Assembly: GCA_022393335.1 (NCBI GenBank)
Contig: JAJEKB010019116.1
Span: 258-64,257 of the forward strand
Source: Macrotrachela quadricornifera
Taxonomy: Eukaryota; Rotifera; Eurotatoria; Philodinida; Philodinidae
Direction: 5' to 3'
DNA length: 64,000 nucleotides
Shown: piece by piece, positions 60,064 through 64,000 of the stretch
How the letters are laid out: every line of letters begins with the position of its first letter
Numbering within the stretch: position 1 is the first letter of the stretch
Notes under the pieces: generated by a model
The model's input: the letters and a program-made list of their open reading frames with translations, nothing else
Databases searched by the model: none
Told to the model about the DNA's origin: nothing
Made by a program: the position numbers and the translations under genes

Positions 60064-60892
60064 ATGACAGATCGATCTATTCATAATTCAACTTGGGAAC
60101 GAATTGAAAATTTGCTCGATGATGAAGAATTTTGTCGAATATGTGAACCTCAAAATGCAGCTTCAAGTATTTATATATATATATATTAAAATTTCTAAAA
60201 AGAATATATGATTCAATAATTACTTTCTACTTTGTCTTTTTCAAGTAGAGAATATAAATGAAAGTGTATCGTCAGCTGTTACAACACCTGATCCTTTGAA
60301 TACAGCCTTCATCAACGTAAAAATAATTTGATTACTAACGAAATAAAAATCAATGTATTTTTCGTATTACAAAATAGGAAATTAACGTCCATGAACAGTA
60401 TCATGAAATCAATGTGCCTTCGCAACAAAGTAAATGTTTAGTTAAATCATATAATTTCATACAGTTTAAATCGAATCTATAGGTCAAACTATCAACGAAG
60501 CATCATCCACCATTCATAATCTGATCAATTCAGTTATTGAACAGGAGCAGAAAATTATCGACTTGTATTCGTGTGCAACAACGGAAATGATATCAACTGG
60601 AACTATGCCAAGAACACCAACAATGATATCAACTGGAACTATGCCACGAACACCAACAATGATATCAACTGGAACTATGCCAAGAACACCAACAACAATA
60701 ATATTGTCAATTGAGTCTACGAATGAAACAATTGATCTATGTTCAACTACTCCTTTAACTATTGATCTATGTTCAGCTACTCCTTCGACAATCGATCTTA
60801 CTTCTCCTATATCAGAAACAATTGATTTATGTTCACCTAATATTACAACAGATACGAACAATTCTAGCTCAAAACAACATATGGCATTATAA
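60064..60892 (+). CDS. Repeat protein with tandem IDL[CT]S motifs
   Basis: Exons 60064-60166, 60246-60316, 60378-60429 and 60483-60892 total 636 nt in one frame, 211 aa; the second acceptor is a tandem AAG/TAG, so a 3-nt variant is possible. The N-terminal part is acidic with an E-rich helix. Residues from about 110 hold three copies of MISTGTMPRTPT, then TIDLCS, TIDLCS, TIDLTS and TIDLCS each followed by Pro/Ser/Thr. IDL[TC] flanked by Ser/Thr and acidic residues resembles SUMO-interacting motifs, a resemblance only. No enzyme domain is seen. Confidence 0.78.
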
Positions 60893-61216
60893 TAAAATTA
60901 TTGTCCATATCTATTCTGTTGACTATATATAAACTCTTCAGTTAACGTCACATTCTTTTTATATATCCATTCAAACTATCTATCTATCTAAATTATAAAT
61001 CATATAGTGCATTGATCATTGTAGATTAATTTATTTCTACCAGACTTTCTATGTTTATATTTCTATGAAATTTTGAGTTATGTGAAGACGCTTCAGAAGC
61101 AACTTCACAAAATTACTTATGATAGACTCTTTTATGCTCATTTTACTGATAATTATCTCATTCTTCTCTTCTTTTCTAGATATTCTTTTCAAAAGCAATC
61201 ACTTTTCTTTAAAACT
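60893..61216. other. Intergenic, no gene seen
   Basis: Contains the 3' flank (aataaaatt just after the stop) and an acceptor ttttctag at 61178-61179, 37 nt before the next start. The open frame at 61073 is not supported. Confidence 0.45.
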
Positions 61217-61741
61217 ATGTCAGATCGATCAGAACTAAAACAACAAGATATTTCTAGTAAGAATACAAATATCCTCTTAAATATAATGAAAACTTTCTGT
61301 TTATACTATAATTTAGGTATTTATAATTTGGTACATGAACATAACCATCATATATCAGATCAATCACTTAGCCAGGTAAATAAAAAGAAATTCATGAAAC
61401 GAAATTGTTGTGTTATGTCTTGCGAATAGTTATCTCCATTGTTGAATAACAGTCATACAACAATATCAATGACAAATAATATAGAAAATAAACATTATAA
61501 TCAACATTTAGAGAAAACAAATGTGTCCGTTCATTTATCTGATTGTATGAAATGTTATGTTAAAATTCCACGTTGTAAAGTAAATATAAAATTTTTTAAA
61601 AACAAGAATACTGCTCAATATCTTCATCTCTATATGATTTAAATTTAGATCAATGAACAAGATAACTACTTTAAGACACATATTCAATCAGAATTAGATT
61701 ATCAAATAAAAGAATTACAAGAAGAGCAAGAAAAAGTATAA
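61217..61741 (+). CDS. Four-exon protein of unknown function, stop in coiled region
   Basis: Exons 61217-61256, 61317-61375, 61430-61579 and 61649-61741 (introns 54-69 nt) total 342 nt, 113 aa. It starts MSDRSELKQQDIS, has a His-rich stretch, a Cys group (LSDCMKCYVKIPRCK) and a C-terminal helix LDYQIKELQEEQEKV. The TAA at 61739-61741 is followed in the same frame by QKQRNQTLLRHDKE to another TAA at 61808-61810, so the stop may be a recent CAA-to-TAA change or a readthrough site. No family recognised. Confidence 0.68.
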
Positions 61742-61810
61742 CAAAAGCAACGAAATCAAACATTATTACGACATGATAAAGAGCGAGAAGAAACACCATT
61801 TTATAACTAA

Positions 61811-62579
61811 GACTACAGTAAAGAAGACTTTAATTTCATAGTATCTTGTCTTTATTTGTATTTGTCATGAGTACTAATATCGTAGTAATTTTATGTAATA
61901 CAGCATATTTTTAACAACTATATTATTATACTTGATATTCATTATTATGTTTCATACAATAAATATCAATAGTAAAATAACCACTAAGATTGTTTTTCGT
62001 TACTCTATATTTTAACGAAGTTTATCATGAACATTTGATCATTAGGATTATTTGAAAATGATATAACATATGTAAGAGACAATTAATTAACAAGAACTAT
62101 TCTACTCTAATAACTGTCTATTTCAATCAGTCATTATTTTCCACTAATATCTTACATTCTAATCAAATCTGTATATAGCTTACAATTTTTACTAGAAATT
62201 GTTTTGATTCTTCAAATAATCACCGTATAGACCTATGTAGCTTCGATTTTTCACGTTTAAATCTTTTATTTTGGTTACATTTTTATGAAATGACTTGTAA
62301 CATTCATAACATTAGAGTATCACATAGAAACAGTGTTTTACAAGATGTTTATGATTACTGTTATTAAAAGTTATCATTAAGATATATTTATGCTTTTTAT
62401 TTCGATAATCATAAAATATTGACAAGATAAACGTTTGTGATAATACAAATAAAGAATCTATTCAATTAGAATACAAACTCCTATGCGAAAAAATATTCAT
62501 CGTATATTTCAATGTGCTGATTAAGTTTACATTTATTCATTGATTGTTCAATATAACCGAATATTATAAAATAAAAATA
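61811..62579. other. AT-rich spacer, no gene seen
   Basis: Contains AATAAA near 61.96 kb. Nothing coding or structured is recognised. Confidence 0.5.
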
Positions 62580-62599
62580 AATGTCTACCGTATGTATAT

Positions 62600-62935
62600 A
62601 ATTGTTTGGTAAAACGATATCATCATCTATCATAGTTCTGACTTGATCTGTTATGATTATATATATCGACATATGTCCTATGTTTACTGTCGTCTGTTGT
62701 AATTTTACAATCCTCTATTACTGCAATTCAATGATCGATCTTTCTTATGCTGTCATCCGTTATAGTTTTGAAGTGGTCTGTTGTCACAAAAACGATCATC
62801 TCTTACACATGTGTCACGTTGACTATATTTTGAATAATCTTTGTTTACAAGAACGTCTGTTCTTTCGTTCTGTTCGGTTGCGTTTAGCTAGAAATAATTC
62901 ACTAATCCTGTTTATCGCATCATTTATAGTGTCCG
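62600..62935. repeat. Degenerate promoter-type array (tctgttrt words)
   Basis: Phrases catctatcatagttctgact, gatctgttatgattatat, cgtctgttgtaattttaca, gtcatccgttatagttttga and ggtctgttgtcac occur at about 25-45-bp spacing. They are diverged members of the arrays at 31.5, 37.6 and 57.2 kb. The open frame over it is a shadow of the repeat. Confidence 0.65.
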
Positions 62936-62946
62936 ATGTTTGACCT

Positions 62947-62954
62947 CTATAAAG
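62947..62954 (+). promoter_or_regulatory. TATA box downstream of the 62.7-kb array
   Basis: CTATAAAGTGGG at 62947 lies in the same position relative to the array as the other TATA boxes. An initiator match is not clear here. Confidence 0.5.
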
Positions 62955-63114
62955 TGGGTATACCCATTTGTATTCCTTATAAATATAATGTTTTTACAAA
63001 TTGTTGCTCAAACAATATAGAAAAAGGATATTTATCATTATTTACTTCAATACGTTAAATTTCTTTGTGACTAAGAAATCTTTCTACATATATTTACAAG
63101 ATATTAAATAGGTG

Positions 63115-63315
63115 ATGAGTAGAAAATCACAACCGAAATTATTAAAATTAGTTTGCAAACGTGCTAAATTAATGCGTGCACCTTATCTTCATTCATCATG
63201 GACGACAAGAAAAATTTGCCCTATAAATAAGAAGAAATCATTATTGGTCAAAACAACTGAAAAAATACATCAATCAAATGTGACCAAAGTAAATATTGAG
63301 AAATCATGTTCATAA
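63115..63315 (+). CDS. Small basic ORF of unknown function
   Basis: A 66-aa ORF from ATG at 63115 (MSRKSQPKLLKLVCKRAK), rich in Lys/Arg/Ser. An acceptor-like ttaaatag ends 4 nt before the ATG. A potential donor (accaaa|gtaaat) and acceptor (attcag) would extend the frame, but the intron would be only about 33 nt, shorter than all others here. It is the first ORF after the 62.95-kb TATA. No family recognised; it could be a fragment. Confidence 0.45.
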   Translation: MSRKSQPKLLKLVCKRAKLMRAPYLHSSWTTRKICPINKKKSLLVKTTEKIHQSNVTKVNIEKSCS

Positions 63316-63859
63316 ATTCAGAAGGCAGATAAGAAAGAAGAATTTGTTCTACATTTCAGAAATCTTTTTAATTAATTATTTTCATTTCATATCTTAAATA
63401 TAGAATGAAACTATGTCAAACAAGCTGAACTGTTGAAACCGTGCTAACAATTTTATCGTGAACAATTAATATTTCAACGAAAAATACATATGAGAAAACA
63501 TTCATAGACAGTTTTTCAAAACTTAAACCATTAGTTTATTTCATTTTAGAAATGTTGTTTAGACTTTCTTCTGTGAAGATTTTCTTTATTTAAAATAAAT
63601 TTCATTGTTTTTTTCTGCATCTATTAGTAGTTTAATGTTTACTATTTTTGCTGATTTCTTTGTTTATACTTATGACTCTCAACATCAATCCATTTTTTTT
63701 AATACTAGATATTCATTTGTTAAAATTTAAGCAAATCTTATACTCTATCGAATAATCAAGAAATTCAAAGAGAAATAAACACATTTAAAAAAAATACATA
63801 AACGGTAAAACGGTTTTTGATAGAACGACAAGAAAAACGACGCGGACCTACACAACTAA
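63316..63859. other. Spacer with one ACCGTTA-type segment
   Basis: Near 63.80-63.84 kb, aaacggtaaaacggttttt and gatagaacgacaagaaaaac resemble the arrays at 47.7 and 54.3 kb. No gene is seen. Confidence 0.5.
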
Positions 63860-64000
63860 TCACATGAAAAGATTTACAAATGGCGTATTCGTACAAAATA
63901 ATTTATCATTTTAATTTCATTTGTTTTTCTTTGAATGTTACAAGATAATTTATCTGAGTTTTCTAAATATTTGCCAAATTTTATGGTTATTGACCTAAAG
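63860..64000 (+). repeat. Second copy of the 37.36-kb pre-array block
   Basis: Matches 37360-37510 over its whole visible length (ttctaaatattt, gtacaaaataat, gaatgttaca in order). At 37.5 kb this block leads into the promoter array, so another array and cluster may start just beyond the window. Confidence 0.8.

Noticed and set aside
31974..64000. Telomeric TGTGGG arrays or a hammerhead ribozyme marking a Terminon end
   Set aside because: I looked for TGTGGG/CCCACA runs and for CTGATGA followed by GAAA in a foldable context and found none convincing; CTGATGA in the satellites lacks the matching second motif.

Overview
The window looks like nuclear DNA of a small invertebrate, most probably a bdelloid rotifer. 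The evidence is AT-rich DNA, very short spliceosomal introns (about 50 to 115 nt, GT..AG), a dense mix of decayed transposons, and on the right a large multi-ORF cassette that combines a Penelope/Athena-type reverse transcriptase-like gene, a rolling-circle Rep gene and many co-oriented small ORFs. That combination was described for the giant telomere-associated retroelements called Terminons in bdelloids. The taxon is inferred, not proven. No ordinary host gene, rRNA or convincing tRNA was recognised.

Left part (1-31 kb). This is satellite DNA and a transposon graveyard. A 135-bp satellite with traces of a 405-bp higher-order period (1-1.9 kb) grades into a related, more diverged 35-40-bp satellite (3.2-7.5 kb, again at 15.2-16.4 kb). 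Embedded in or beside it are two LINEs on the minus strand (an R2/R4-type RT at 7.5-9.6 kb; a jockey/I-type gag-EN-RT element at 10.3-14.9 kb split by a foldback element), a minus-strand Helitron helicase (17.3-19.3 kb), a LINE tail (20.7-21.3 kb), a complete but decayed piggyBac element with TTAA ends (21.3-23.3 kb), a plus-strand Helitron N-terminal part (24.4-26.4 kb), a piggyBac-type MITE, TA-flanked MITEs, and several long inverted-repeat (foldback) elements. Nearly all coding remnants carry stops or frameshifts.

Right part (31.4-64 kb). Genes here are mostly intact and spliced, and their reading frames agree exactly across predicted introns. A tandem array plus TATA/initiator promoter at 31.5-32.0 kb leads to a six-exon Rep gene (HUH endonuclease plus SF3 helicase, 670 aa). 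A second array and promoter (37.5-37.9 kb) leads to eight co-oriented ORFs (38.1-47.0 kb), each preceded by its own 3' splice acceptor. They end in a 1203-aa Athena-like RT homologue whose catalytic aspartates are replaced. A third array and promoter (57.1-57.5 kb) leads to an acidic protein, another member of the small-protein family, a protein with repeated IDL[CT]S motifs, and a further four-exon gene. A fourth array and promoter (62.6-62.95 kb) precedes a small basic ORF. Five of the small proteins share a C-terminal module of about 52 aa that I do not recognise. Two paralogues of another unknown protein lie on opposite strands (35.9-36.3 kb, broken; 51.8-52.2 kb, intact), each with the same core promoter and the same AT-rich satellite upstream.

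Taken together the right part reads as one or more units of a Terminon-like mobile element: an apparently intact Rep, an apparently dead RT, families of accessory proteins with acidic or low-complexity regions, and repeated promoter cassettes. The window ends inside a copy of the block that precedes the 37.5-kb array, so a further unit may begin just beyond 64 kb.
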